Shown here: positions 25,219 to 33,162 of the stretch, piece by piece
Layout: each line of letters starts with the position of its first letter
Numbering within the stretch: the stretch's first letter is position 1
Source: Luteimonas granuli
GTDB lineage: Bacteria; Pseudomonadota; Gammaproteobacteria; Xanthomonadales; Xanthomonadaceae
Direction of reading: 5' to 3'
Assembly: GCF_007795095.1 (NCBI RefSeq)
Contig: NZ_CP042218.1
Coordinates: forward strand, 1,488,001-1,552,000
Length of the DNA: 64,000 bases
Notes under the pieces: model-generated
The model's database searches: none
Told to the model about the DNA's origin: nothing
What the model saw: only the letters and a program-made list of their open reading frames with translations
Made by a program: the position numbers and the translations under genes

Positions 25219-26615
25219 TACATCTGGTACTCGAGCGGGTGGGTCGCCGCGCGGAACGCGGTGACCTCCTTCATCTTCAGCGTGATGTAGGCGTCGATGA
25301 AATCGTCGCTCATCACCCCGCCGGCCTTGAGGAACTCGCGGTCGGCGTCGAGCGCTTCCAGCGCCTGGTCGAGCGAGTGGCAGACGGTCGGAATGCCCCT
25401 GGCCTCTTCGGGCGGCAGGTCGTAGAGGTCCTTGTCGCTGGGGCCGCCCGGGTCGATCCGGTTCCGGATGCCGTCCAGCCCGGCCATCATCAGCGCGGTG
25501 AAGATCAGGTAGCCGGAGTTCATCGGGTCCGGAAAGCGGAATTCGATGCGGCGCGCCTTCGGGTTGGAGACGTAGGGGATGCGGCAGGAGGCCGAGCGGT
25601 TCGAGGCCGAATAGGCCAGCATCACCGGCGCCTCGAAGCCCGGCACCAGGCGCTTGTAGCTGTTGGTGCTGGAGTTGGCGAAGGCGTTGATCGCGCGCGC
25701 GTGCTTGAACACGCCGCCGATGTACCACAGTGCGGTCTGGCTCAGGCCGCCGTAGCCGTCGCCGGCGAACAGGTTCACGCCGCCCTTGGCCAGCGACTGG
25801 TGCACGTGCATGCCGCTGCCGTTGTCGCCCACCAGCGGCTTGGGCATGAAGGTCGCGGTCTTTCCGTTGCGGAAGGCGACGTTCTTGATCACGTACTTGG
25901 TGGTCAGCAGTTCGTCGGCCTTCTGCACCAGCGAGCTGAACTTCGTGCCGATCTCGCACTGGCCGGCATTGGCGACCTCGTGGTGATGGACCTCGACCTC
26001 GATGCCGACGGCCTCCAGCGTCTTGCACATCTCGGCGCGGATGTCGTGCAGCGAGTCCAGCGGCGCCACCGGGAAATAGCCGCCCTTCACGCCCGGGCGA
26101 TAGCCGGTGTTGCCGCCGGCGTACTCGCGGCCCGAGTTCCACGCCGCCTCCTCGGAATCGACGTGGAAGAAGGTGTGGCCCATGTCGTTGGCGTAGCGCA
26201 CCGAGTCGAAGATGAAGAACTCGGGCTCGGGGCCGAAGAAGGCCTGCTCGGCGATGCCGCTGGCCTTGAGCCAGGCCTCGGCACGCTTGGCGATGCCGCG
26301 CGGGTCGCGGTTGTAGGCCTGCATCGTGGTCGGATCGAGCACGTCGCAGGTGAGGACCAGGGTCGGATCGGCGGTGAAGGGATCGAGGAAGGCGGTGCCG
26401 GCGTCGGGCAGCAGCACCATGTCCGACTGGTGGATACCGCGCCAGCCGCCGATCGAGGAGCCGTCGAACATCTTGCCGTCCTCGAACAGGCCGGGCTCGA
26501 TGATCGACTTCGGGAACGTGACGTGGTGCTGCACGCCGCGCATGTCGCAGAAACGCAGGTCGACGAATTCGACCCGGTGGTCGCTGATCAGCTTTTCGAC
26601 GTTGTCGAAGGACAT
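25206..26615 (-). CDS. glnA: Glutamine synthetase type I
   Basis: Dodecameric enzyme making glutamine from glutamate, ammonia and ATP; the main ammonium assimilation step. The 469 residues are the standard GSI-beta length. Visible: [10 protein letters not shown] (~50), [12 protein letters not shown] (~130), the metal and glutamate site around [11 protein letters not shown] and [16 protein letters not shown] (~210-225), [13 protein letters not shown] (~265), [22 protein letters not shown], and the adenylylation tyrosine in DLYDLPPEE (~397). The start [13 protein letters not shown] at 26615 matches the family. It is driven by a sigma-54 promoter with upstream NtrC boxes. No glnB or amtB adjoins it here, and ntrBC lie 9 kb downstream. 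Confidence 0.98.
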   Translation of the reverse strand: MSFDNVEKLISDHRVEFVDLRFCDMRGVQHHVTFPKSIIEPGLFEDGKMFDGSSIGGWRGIHQSDMVLLPDAGTAFLDPFTADPTLVLTCDVLDPTTMQAYNRDPRGIAKRAEAWLKASGIAEQAFFGPEPEFFIFDSVRYANDMGHTFFHVDSEEAAWNSGREYAGGNTGYRPGVKGGYFPVAPLDSLHDIRAEMCKTLEAVGIEVEVHHHEVANAGQCEIGTKFSSLVQKADELLTTKYVIKNVAFRNGKTATFMPKPLVGDNGSGMHVHQSLAKGGVNLFAGDGYGGLSQTALWYIGGVFKHARAINAFANSSTNSYKRLVPGFEAPVMLAYSASNRSASCRIPYVSNPKARRIEFRFPDPMNSGYLIFTALMMAGLDGIRNRIDPGGPSDKDLYDLPPEEARGIPTVCHSLDQALEALDADREFLKAGGVMSDDFIDAYITLKMKEVTAFRAATHPLEYQMYYAI

Positions 26616-26677
26616 GGTGGCTCCGATGTGGGGATGAGGCGGGAGGTCCGGGCGCGCCCGGTGTCGACATCCATGAC

Positions 26678-26692
26678 GCAAACCTCATGCCA
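26678..26692 (-). promoter_or_regulatory. Sigma-54 promoter of glnA
   Basis: TGGCATGAGGTTTGC on the minus strand has the invariant GG and GC pairs separated by exactly 10 bases, as in the -24/-12 consensus TGGCAC-N5-TTGC. It places the transcript start near 26666, giving a leader of about 50 nt. Confidence 0.87.
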
Positions 26693-26743
26693 CCGTCCAG
26701 GTGACTGATTTTGCTGGCCGGGTGTGAAACCCGCCCGATATTC

Positions 26744-26760
26744 TGCACCATGCAAGTGCA
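26744..26760. promoter_or_regulatory. NtrC box, glnA-proximal
   Basis: TGCACCATGCAAGTGCA is a near-perfect dyad; the minus-strand 15-mer GCACTTGCATGGTGC differs from the GCACYA-N3-TGGTGC pattern at one position. It lies about 80-95 bp upstream of the predicted glnA transcript start, the usual enhancer position. Confidence 0.78.
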
Positions 26761-26774
26761 CGACGGACGCTGGA

Positions 26775-26791
26775 TTCACCATCATGGTGCA
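26775..26791. promoter_or_regulatory. NtrC box, glnA-distal
   Basis: TTCACCATCATGGTGCA is a dyad differing from the NtrC pattern at one outer base. It lies 31 bp from the proximal box, i.e. three helical turns, so two dimers would bind on the same DNA face. It is also 91 bp from the uppP start codon on the other side. Confidence 0.75.
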
Positions 26792-26881
26792 GTCCATGGA
26801 TCGGCTATGCTGCCGCCCTGCTCATATCCTGCACGCCCGGCTCCGGCCGCGGCCCGATCCACGGACCCACGGACCCTGGCG

Positions 26882-27682
26882 ATGACCGACCCGCTGGCCG
26901 CCCTGCTGCTGGGCATCCTCGAAGGCCTGACCGAGTTCCTCCCGATCTCCAGCACCGGCCACCTGCTGATCGCGCAGCGTTGGCTCGGCGCGCGTTCGGA
27001 CTTCTTCAACATCGTGATCCAGGCCGGTGCGATCCTCGCCATCACCCTGGTGTTCCGGGAACGCATCGTCGCGCTGGCGACCGGCCTGGGGGATGCACGC
27101 AACCGCGACTACGCCATGAAGCTGGCGGCGGCGTTCATCGTCACCGCGGTGGTCGGCCTTCCGGTGCGGCTGCTGGGCTGGGAACTGCCGGAGACGGTGA
27201 CGCCGATCGCCTGGGCGCTGGTGGTCGGCGGGGTCTGGATGATCGTGGCCGAGCGCCTGGCCGAGCGCCGCGGCGGCGGCGACGGCACCTCGGTCACCTG
27301 GACAGTCGCCCTCCTCGTCGGCCTGGCGCAGGTGGTGGCCGGCGTGTTCCCGGGCACCTCGCGCTCCGCGGCGGCGATCTTCGTCGCCATGCTCGCCGGA
27401 CTCAGCCGGCGCCGGGATGCGGCCGAATTCGTGTTCCTGGTCGGGATCCCGACCATGTTCGCGGCCAGCGGCTATGCCTTCGTCGAGCTGGCCGCGGACG
27501 GTGCCCTCGGCGGCGAGGCCTGGACCGACGTCGGCATCGCCTTCGCCGCGGCCACGATCACCGGCTTCCTGGTCGTCAAATGGCTGCTGGGCTATATCGA
27601 GGACCACCGGTTCACCGGCTTCGCGGTGTACCGGATCCTGCTCGGCGCGGCCCTGCTGCTCTGGCTGCCGGCGGGCGACTGA
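26882..27682 (+). CDS. uppP: Undecaprenyl-diphosphatase
   Basis: Integral membrane enzyme (BacA/UppP) that dephosphorylates undecaprenyl diphosphate to recycle the lipid carrier of peptidoglycan synthesis; overexpression gives bacitracin resistance. The 266 residues fit the family and contain several membrane helices. Signature motifs: GILEGLTEFLPISSTGHLL (~10-28, catalytic Glu residues and Ser) and FPGTSRSAAAIF (~158-169, with the essential Arg). The start MTDPLAALLLGILEGL at 26882 matches family members; an upstream extension is unsupported. It shares a 266-bp intergenic region with glnA. Confidence 0.96.
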   Translation: MTDPLAALLLGILEGLTEFLPISSTGHLLIAQRWLGARSDFFNIVIQAGAILAITLVFRERIVALATGLGDARNRDYAMKLAAAFIVTAVVGLPVRLLGWELPETVTPIAWALVVGGVWMIVAERLAERRGGGDGTSVTWTVALLVGLAQVVAGVFPGTSRSAAAIFVAMLAGLSRRRDAAEFVFLVGIPTMFAASGYAFVELAADGALGGEAWTDVGIAFAAATITGFLVVKWLLGYIEDHRFTGFAVYRILLGAALLLWLPAGD

Positions 27683-27736
27683 GGCCGGCCCGGACCACCA
27701 CGGCCGGTCGCACGCCCGGCCGCGCGACGTCGCCTC

Positions 27737-28348
27737 CTACCGGTTCGCGGGATGGAGGCTGTAGCTGCCCCAGGTCGCGGCTTCCGCGAGCACGTGGCCC
27801 TGCATGGCGCGCAGCACGTCGCCGCCGGTGAAGCGTGCCGGCACGTCCAGCCGTTCGACATCGAGGGCGAACACGCGGAAGAAGTAGCGGTGCAGGCGCA
27901 GGTCGTGCGCCGGCGGATACGGGCCGTCGTAGCCCAGCCAGTCGCCGCCCATCTCCGCATCACCGGCGAACCAGCCGGTGTAGTCGTTGAGGCCCTGGCG
28001 CGCGCTGGCCGGACCCGGCGGGTTGCGCTTGCCACGCGGGGTCACGCCGTCGCTGCAGCTGCCGGCGGCGATCGAAGTGACCTGCGACGGGATGTCGACC
28101 ATCGCCCAGTGCGTGAAGTCGCCCCGCGGGTGCTCCACCGGGATGTCGACGTCGGCATTGGCGACCAGCGCCGGGTCCGTGGGCACGTCGGCGTCGATGC
28201 ACAGCAGCGCGAACGAACGCGTGCCCGCCGGCGCGCCGCTCCAGGACAGCTGCGGGTTGCGGTTGCCGCCCAGTCCGTCGGGGGTGCCGAAGGCGAATTC
28301 CGCGGGGATGGGCCGGCCGTGGCCGAAGCTTTCGCTCTGGATGCGCAT
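27737..28348 (-). CDS. YbhB/YbcL-family (PEBP-like) protein
   Basis: A 203-residue protein of the bacterial phosphatidylethanolamine-binding/Raf-kinase-inhibitor-like family. Characteristic pieces: NRNPQLSWSGAPAGTRSFALLCIDADVPTD (~28-57), HWAMVDIPSQVTSI with the ligand-site His (~80), YDGPYPPAHDLRLHRYFFRVFALD (~135-160) and GHVLAEAATWGSY near the end. No signal peptide. Function is not established; E. coli YbhB and YbcL bind small anions or lipids, and no kinase link is implied. It lies 17 bp after the TPR/sulfotransferase gene on the same strand, probably in one transcript. Confidence 0.93.
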   Translation of the reverse strand: MRIQSESFGHGRPIPAEFAFGTPDGLGGNRNPQLSWSGAPAGTRSFALLCIDADVPTDPALVANADVDIPVEHPRGDFTHWAMVDIPSQVTSIAAGSCSDGVTPRGKRNPPGPASARQGLNDYTGWFAGDAEMGGDWLGYDGPYPPAHDLRLHRYFFRVFALDVERLDVPARFTGGDVLRAMQGHVLAEAATWGSYSLHPANR

Positions 28349-28365
28349 GGTCGTGCTCCTCGTGG

Positions 28366-30435
28366 TCAGGCGTCGGGGTAACCGAAGCGGCGCGCCACCG
28401 GCGCCAGCGCCGCGAACGGCTCCGCCAACAGGTCGGCATAGCTGCGCCAGGTGCCGGCGGCGAAGCGCGGCGCTCCGAAGTACCCGGCGGGGGGCTCGGG
28501 CAGGGTGATGCCGAGCGCGTCGCCGAGCTGCGCCGCCATCGCCTTCGCATCCTCGCCGCTGTCGTCCACCTTCAGCAGATGGTGGCGCACCAGGTCCTGT
28601 TCGTGGAGGCTCGCCAGCTGTCCGAGCGCGGCGGCCAGCCAGTCGGCGGCGTCCTGCGGCGACCGGGCCAGGAACGGCGTGTGCGAGCCGAAGGCGAGCC
28701 AGTCCAGCAGCATGTCGCGCGGATCGCGCAGGACCAGGAGCAGTTCGGCCTCGGGCAGCGCGGCACGCATGGCCGCGGCATAGACGTTGTCCCACCAGGG
28801 AAGCCAGTCGACCACGGGACCGCCGATGGCGCGGGCCGGAAGCACCGCTCGCCAGCTGGCCACGACCCGGTCGGCCGTGATCTCGCCCGCGGCGATCCGG
28901 GGCCAGGCGTCCAGGTCCTGGAAGAGATCCGCCGGCGCCCGGGAGCTGAAGCGGTCGGCGCGGAACGTGGGCAGCACCGGCTCCAGGATCGCCGCCGCGC
29001 GCTCCACGAGCGAACCGGGAAGACCCACCAGGAAGGCGGCTGGCGGCGCGTCCGGCGCCGCGGCGGCCGGCTCGGGCCACTGCGCAGGCGCAGGCGTCGC
29101 GGGAGGCAGGGGCAGGCGTCCCTGGATCTCCTCGGCGCCGTGCCGGGTCCAGGCCTCGAGGGCCGCGGCGAAGTCGCCGGCGCGGTGCCGCGCGACGCCC
29201 AGCCAGGCAGTGACCAGGCGCTGCTCCTCGGGACGGGCGAGGCGGGATTGCAGTTCCTCCAGGTGACGGACCGCTTCGGCGGGATCCCGCCCCAGCAGCG
29301 CGTCGGCCACACGCAGCTCCGCGCCCAGGTGCCCGGGCGCACGCTCCAGCAGCGCGCGCGCCGCGGCCTCGGCCTCGGCGGCCTGGCCTGCGCTGGCGTG
29401 CAGCAGCATCGCGGTCTCCAGGGCTTCGATCGAATCCGGCCTGGTATTGCGCCAGCGCGCGACCACATCGGCGGAGCCCGGTCCGTCCGGCGCGAAGGCC
29501 AGCCGTGCGCGCCACAGCCCATCGTTGTCCGGTGTCGCATCGAGCGCGGCGTCGAGCGTTCCGCGGGCGTCGTCGAACGCACCCAGCCGGCGCCAGGCAT
29601 CGGTGATCGCGGTCATCGTGCGCGGCTCCCCGGGCAGGCCGGCCAGCGCCTCGCGCAGCAAGGGCAGCGCGCGCTCCGGGCGGCCGGCGACAAGCTCGAG
29701 CTCGCCGGCGAGGCGGCGCACTTGCGGCGGCGAGCCGGGAGCATCCTCCAACAGCGCCGCCACCTCGTCGGCGGCGTCACCCGGACGCCCCTGCCGGAAC
29801 TGCAGCTGCGCGATCATCAGCCGCAGCGTCTTCGCCGCGGGCAGCCGCTCGACCAGCTTGCGCAGGGTCTGCTCGGCGAACGCAAAGTGCCCCTTGGCCA
29901 GGTAGGCGAAGGCCAGCGCGTGCAGCGTCACCGCATCCTCCGGCGCGCGCTCCGCGGCGGCGGAAAGCAGCTTCAGCGCCTCGTCGGCGTTGCCGCGGCG
30001 CAGCGCGATCGTGCCTTCGAGCGACTGCAGCGTCGGATGGTCCGGAGACACCCGCGCCGCCAGACGGGCCAGGCGTTCGGCTTCCTCGAGGTCGTTGCGG
30101 CCCATCGCCAGCTCGGCCTGGAGCACATAGGCGCCGAACTGGTTGGGATCGATGCCGATGGTGGTGTCCAGTGCCTGCGCGGCCGCCTCGAGGTCGCGGG
30201 TGCCGAGCAGCAGGCGGGCGTGCTCCAGGTGCAGGCGGGCGTCGTCGGGCGCCAGCGCGATCGCACGCTCGATGGCTTCGCGCGCTCCCGCTGGATCGCC
30301 GCTGCCGCGCAGCGCCAGCGCCAGCAGGCGCTGCGCCCCGGCGTCATCCGGGGTTCCGGCGGCGAAGGCGCGGGCCATGTCCAGGGCGGCGGCGGTGTCG
30401 CCGCGGCGCAGCGCGTCGAAGATCTGTTCCTGCAT
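28366..30435 (-). CDS. TPR protein with sulfotransferase-like C-terminus
   Basis: A 689-residue soluble protein. Residues 1-~430 are a superhelix of about 12 tetratricopeptide-type repeats (for example ALRGSGDPAGAREAIERAIA, LEEAERLARLAARVSPDHP, AFAYLAKGHFAFAEQTLRK). From ~470 it changes to a sulfotransferase-like domain: AFLVGLPGSLVERAAAILE in place of the PAPS 5'-loop, RFSSRAPADLFQDLD, LLLVLRDPRDMLLDWLAFG with the 3'-phosphate-binding Arg/Asp pair. TPR-sulfotransferase fusions are known in proteobacteria, but the 5'-PSB loop here lacks the usual Arg/Ser-Gly-Thr pattern, so activity is uncertain. Partner and substrate unknown. Confidence 0.83.
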   Translation of the reverse strand: MQEQIFDALRRGDTAAALDMARAFAAGTPDDAGAQRLLALALRGSGDPAGAREAIERAIALAPDDARLHLEHARLLLGTRDLEAAAQALDTTIGIDPNQFGAYVLQAELAMGRNDLEEAERLARLAARVSPDHPTLQSLEGTIALRRGNADEALKLLSAAAERAPEDAVTLHALAFAYLAKGHFAFAEQTLRKLVERLPAAKTLRLMIAQLQFRQGRPGDAADEVAALLEDAPGSPPQVRRLAGELELVAGRPERALPLLREALAGLPGEPRTMTAITDAWRRLGAFDDARGTLDAALDATPDNDGLWRARLAFAPDGPGSADVVARWRNTRPDSIEALETAMLLHASAGQAAEAEAAARALLERAPGHLGAELRVADALLGRDPAEAVRHLEELQSRLARPEEQRLVTAWLGVARHRAGDFAAALEAWTRHGAEEIQGRLPLPPATPAPAQWPEPAAAAPDAPPAAFLVGLPGSLVERAAAILEPVLPTFRADRFSSRAPADLFQDLDAWPRIAAGEITADRVVASWRAVLPARAIGGPVVDWLPWWDNVYAAAMRAALPEAELLLVLRDPRDMLLDWLAFGSHTPFLARSPQDAADWLAAALGQLASLHEQDLVRHHLLKVDDSGEDAKAMAAQLGDALGITLPEPPAGYFGAPRFAAGTWRSYADLLAEPFAALAPVARRFGYPDA

Positions 30436-30486
30436 CGGGCTGTCCTGCCGGCGCGGCGCGCCGAAAACCGCGATTGTAGCCCGCGC

Positions 30487-31479
30487 TCAATCCGTGCCCG
30501 CGAGGCGCGAGACCGCCCAGCGTTCGGCGTAACCGCCCAGGCGCCGATCCTCGAGGAAGCCGCAGTGCCCGCCCCAGTCCGCGAGCTCCAGATGTGCGTG
30601 GCCGGGCAGCCGCAGGCGAAGGAAACCCTCCACCGGAATCACCGGATCGTCGGCGCTGGTCAGGATGGAGACCGGCACCGTGAGTCCCGCGAGGCGGTCG
30701 CCGGCGATCGAATAGCGGTCGAAGTAGGCATCCAGGCTGCCGAAGTCGGTGTGGCGCAACACCAGCCATTCCGTGAGCGCGCGCATGCGAAGGCGCAGCA
30801 CCGCATCGTCCACCTGCACCCGCTCCGGGAACAGTTCGCGCTTGCGCACCAGCGAACGCCGCCAGCTGCGCTCGAAGTGGCGTACGTACAGCGGCAGCCC
30901 GCGCTCCATCGCCTCCATGGTGCGCGCCGGATCGAGGACGGGGCAGACCGCGGCCACCCCATCCAGCGCCAGTCCGGCCGCCGGGGCGCGCAGCGCGACG
31001 CGCAGGGCGAAGTTGCCGCCCAGCGAGTGTCCCGCCACGACCAGCCGCGACCGCGGCATGCGCGCGGCGATGTCGCGGGCCGCGTGCACGACTTCGTCGA
31101 TGCGCGCGGAATGGAAGATGTCGGGGTTGAGATGGTGGGTGCCGCCGTGGTCGCGGAAGTTCAGCCGGAACACGTCCCAGCCCCGGGCCAGGAAGCCGGC
31201 CGCGGTCAGGCAGGCATAGGCGGACTCGGCGCTGCCCTCCCAGCCGTGCAGCAGGAGCGCCATGCCCCGGGGCTCCACCCCCGGCACCGCGCTGTGCAGG
31301 CCGAGCAGGCGCACGCCATCGCCGCCATCGACGATCACCGGCCGGGTCAGCGCGCCGGTCGCGGCCAGCGCCGCGAACCCGCGCCGCCGGCGCGGCGGGC
31401 TGCCGGCGAGCGCCGACTGCAGGTGGGCGTTGCGCAGCCAGCGCGGAGGACGGTAGCGGCTGGCGACCGGCCCGCTCAC
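30487..31479 (-). CDS. YheT-family alpha/beta hydrolase
   Basis: A 330-residue hydrolase of the COG0429 (E. coli YheT) family. It opens with the family hallmark YRPPRWLRNAHLQS (~8-21). LLLHGWEGSAES carries the oxyanion-hole region, the nucleophile is in VVAGHSLGGNFALRVAL (~150), and the acid/His pair is in LTSADDPVIPVEGF and DWGGHCGFLED near the C-terminus. Activity is expected on carboxyl esters; the true substrate is not known. The GTG start overlaps the stop of plsC by 4 bp (GTGA), so the two are translationally coupled. Confidence 0.93.
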   Translation of the reverse strand: MSGPVASRYRPPRWLRNAHLQSALAGSPPRRRRGFAALAATGALTRPVIVDGGDGVRLLGLHSAVPGVEPRGMALLLHGWEGSAESAYACLTAAGFLARGWDVFRLNFRDHGGTHHLNPDIFHSARIDEVVHAARDIAARMPRSRLVVAGHSLGGNFALRVALRAPAAGLALDGVAAVCPVLDPARTMEAMERGLPLYVRHFERSWRRSLVRKRELFPERVQVDDAVLRLRMRALTEWLVLRHTDFGSLDAYFDRYSIAGDRLAGLTVPVSILTSADDPVIPVEGFLRLRLPGHAHLELADWGGHCGFLEDRRLGGYAERWAVSRLAGTD

Positions 31480-32276
31480 GGCTCCCGCAGGGCGGCGACG
31501 ATGCGCTCGCGCGCGCGCCGCGCGATCGCGGCACGACCCTCGGCATCGCCCGGCGCCAGCGGCTCCAGGAACACCACCTCGACCACGCGCGGCGGTTCGC
31601 CCAGCAGGCGCAGGAAGTTCTGCGCGAAGTTCTCGTGCGGCCGGAACGCGACTTCGCGCTGGCCCTCGCCGCCCGCCCCGTAGCGCAGCGCGACCGGCTG
31701 CACCGGCGCCCCGGATTCCACCGCCGCCAGGAAGATGCGGGCGTGGAACGGGCCGACCTCGGTGCCGTCGCGGGTGCGTCCCTCGGGAAACACGCCCACC
31801 GAACGCCCTGCGCGCAGCCGCTCGATCATCTCGCCGAGCACACCGCCCAGCGATTCCTGGCTGCCGCGCTGGTGGAAGATGGTCTCGCCGCGACGCGCCA
31901 TGCGCCCGACCACCGGCCAGCCGTCGATCTCGCGCTTGGCGACGAAACCCATCATCCGCTGGCTGTGCAGCGCCGGGATGTCCATCCAGCTCACGTGGTT
32001 GGCCACGAACAACGCGCCGCCCGGCATCGGCGTGCCGACCCGGCGCGAACGCATGCCGAAGACGCGCATCAACCCGCCCTGCCAGGCGCGGACCAGGCGG
32101 TCGCGCAGGCTCTCGCCTCCGAGGTCGATGCGGTCGCTCGGGAGGGCGAGGGCGATCATCAGAGGAGGCAGGTGGACCAGGACATGCCACAACAGCAACG
32201 GCACGCGCAGGGCATAGCGGCCCGCGCGCGCCAGGCGGCCGCCGGCGGGCGCGGTGTGGATCGTGGGGGAGCGCAT
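31476..32276 (-). CDS. 1-acyl-sn-glycerol-3-phosphate acyltransferase (PlsC family)
   Basis: A 266-residue membrane-associated acyltransferase that adds the second acyl chain to lysophosphatidic acid or acylates a related lipid. A hydrophobic N-terminal segment (VPLLLWHVLVHLPPLMIALAL, ~25-46) is followed by the catalytic NHVSWMD motif (NHx4D, ~92) and the substrate motif VFPEGRTRDG (~165). VAKREIDGWPVVGRMARRG matches the family. Several PlsC-like paralogues usually exist in this group of bacteria, so this may be an accessory copy (ornithine- or lyso-lipid acylation is possible). It is coupled to the YheT-like gene by a 4-bp overlap. Confidence 0.92.
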   Translation of the reverse strand: MRSPTIHTAPAGGRLARAGRYALRVPLLLWHVLVHLPPLMIALALPSDRIDLGGESLRDRLVRAWQGGLMRVFGMRSRRVGTPMPGGALFVANHVSWMDIPALHSQRMMGFVAKREIDGWPVVGRMARRGETIFHQRGSQESLGGVLGEMIERLRAGRSVGVFPEGRTRDGTEVGPFHARIFLAAVESGAPVQPVALRYGAGGEGQREVAFRPHENFAQNFLRLLGEPPRVVEVVFLEPLAPGDAEGRAAIARRARERIVAALREP

Positions 32277-32329
32277 GGCGGAACGATACCGGATGCCCGC
32301 CGGGGGCGGGTAGAGCAGCGCCGCCCGCC

Positions 32330-32767
32330 TCAGGCGGCGGGCACGACCGCGAGCGTCAGCCGGGACACGCAGGCCAGGCGGCCGCGCGCGTCCTCGATCC
32401 GGATCTCCCAGACCTGGGTGCTGCGCCCGAGGTGGAGAGGGCGCGCGGTTCCGGTGACGATGCCTTCGCGGACGGCGCGCACATGGTTGGCATTGATCTC
32501 GATACCGACGCAGACCTCGCCTTCCGCGATGCACATGTTGCCGGCGCTGCTTCCGAGCGTTTCGGCCAACAGGACCGAAGCGCCGCCGTGGAGCAGGCCG
32601 TAGGGCTGGCGGCTGCGGGCATCGACCGGCATGGTCGCGACCAGGTGGTCGGCGCCGATGCCCGTGAATTCGATGCCGAGGGCCTCGATCGCGGTGCCCC
32701 TGGAGAGGGCGTTGAGCGCGGCCAGGTCCTGGTCGCGGCGGAAAATGGTGGTGCCGGGGATGCTCAT
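32330..32767 (-). CDS. Hotdog acyl-CoA thioesterase (YdiI/EntH/PaaI-like)
   Basis: A 145-residue single hot-dog domain. QPYGLLHGGASVLLAETLGSSAG (~55-77) contains the oxyanion-hole HGG and the catalytic Glu that define the YdiI/EntH branch. The N-terminus (LNALSRGTAIEALGIEFTGIG) and VRAVREGIVTGTARPLHLGRSTQVWEI also match. YdiI (MenI) acts in menaquinone synthesis, but bacteria of this group make ubiquinone, so a general acyl-CoA clearing role is more likely. It lies 53 bp ahead of plsC's region on the same strand; lipid-related co-transcription is possible. Confidence 0.92.
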   Translation of the reverse strand: MSIPGTTIFRRDQDLAALNALSRGTAIEALGIEFTGIGADHLVATMPVDARSRQPYGLLHGGASVLLAETLGSSAGNMCIAEGEVCVGIEINANHVRAVREGIVTGTARPLHLGRSTQVWEIRIEDARGRLACVSRLTLAVVPAA

Positions 32768-32836
32768 GGGCTCCGATGGCCAGGCTGGCGGCGGGGGCGC
32801 GCCAGCCTGGGCCTTCGGTCCCCCCGGGTCAATCGG

Positions 32837-33034
32837 TCAGACCATGCGGAAGCGCGCGGCGGGCTGGCTGCCCGGGGTGTAGCGGCGGGCGGCGGCGTAG
32901 CCGCTGCTGTTGCCATAGCCGGAACCGTAGTCGCGGGAGCGGTAACGCGCGGGGCGCGCCGTGGGGAGGCGGCGGTCGGCGGCGTTGAGGACGTTGGCGT
33001 TCAGGACGTTGGCGTTGGAGTCGATGCGGGACAT
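32837..33034 (-). CDS. 65-residue protein of unknown function
   Basis: A small basic protein. N-terminal MSRIDSNANVLNANVLNAAD contains the exact repeat NANVL twice; the rest is rich in Arg, Tyr, Gly, Ser and Ala (YRSRDYGSGYGNSSGYAAAR), a low-complexity composition typical of disordered RNA- or nucleic-acid-binding tails. No signal peptide or membrane segment. Support for being real: AAGGA 7 nt before the ATG, a free-standing 128-bp leader with an AT-rich dyad at 33064-33083, and no competing gene. I do not recognise a family. Confidence 0.62.
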   Translation of the reverse strand: MSRIDSNANVLNANVLNAADRRLPTARPARYRSRDYGSGYGNSSGYAAARRYTPGSQPAARFRMV

Positions 33035-33063
33035 GGCGGTTTCCTTGGGGGGTGTGGGCTGGT

Positions 33064-33083
33064 GTGTTGGTAAAGTACCACAC
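33064..33083 (-). promoter_or_regulatory. Dyad upstream of the 65-residue protein gene
   Basis: The core TGGTACTTTACCA (33068-33080) is a perfect 5-bp-arm dyad, extended by GTGT/ACAC outside with one extra base. It lies 30-50 bp before the start codon in one of the few AT-rich spots of the area, so it may be an operator overlapping a promoter. TTGCAG lies 16-17 bp upstream of a weak -10-like TACTTT. Confidence 0.4.
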
Positions 33084-33162
33084 CACCCCCCTACTGCAAT
33101 AGGCCAAAGGTCACGCACGCCCGCGCCGGCATGTCCTGCCGACGAACGGTGCCCGGAGGTGT

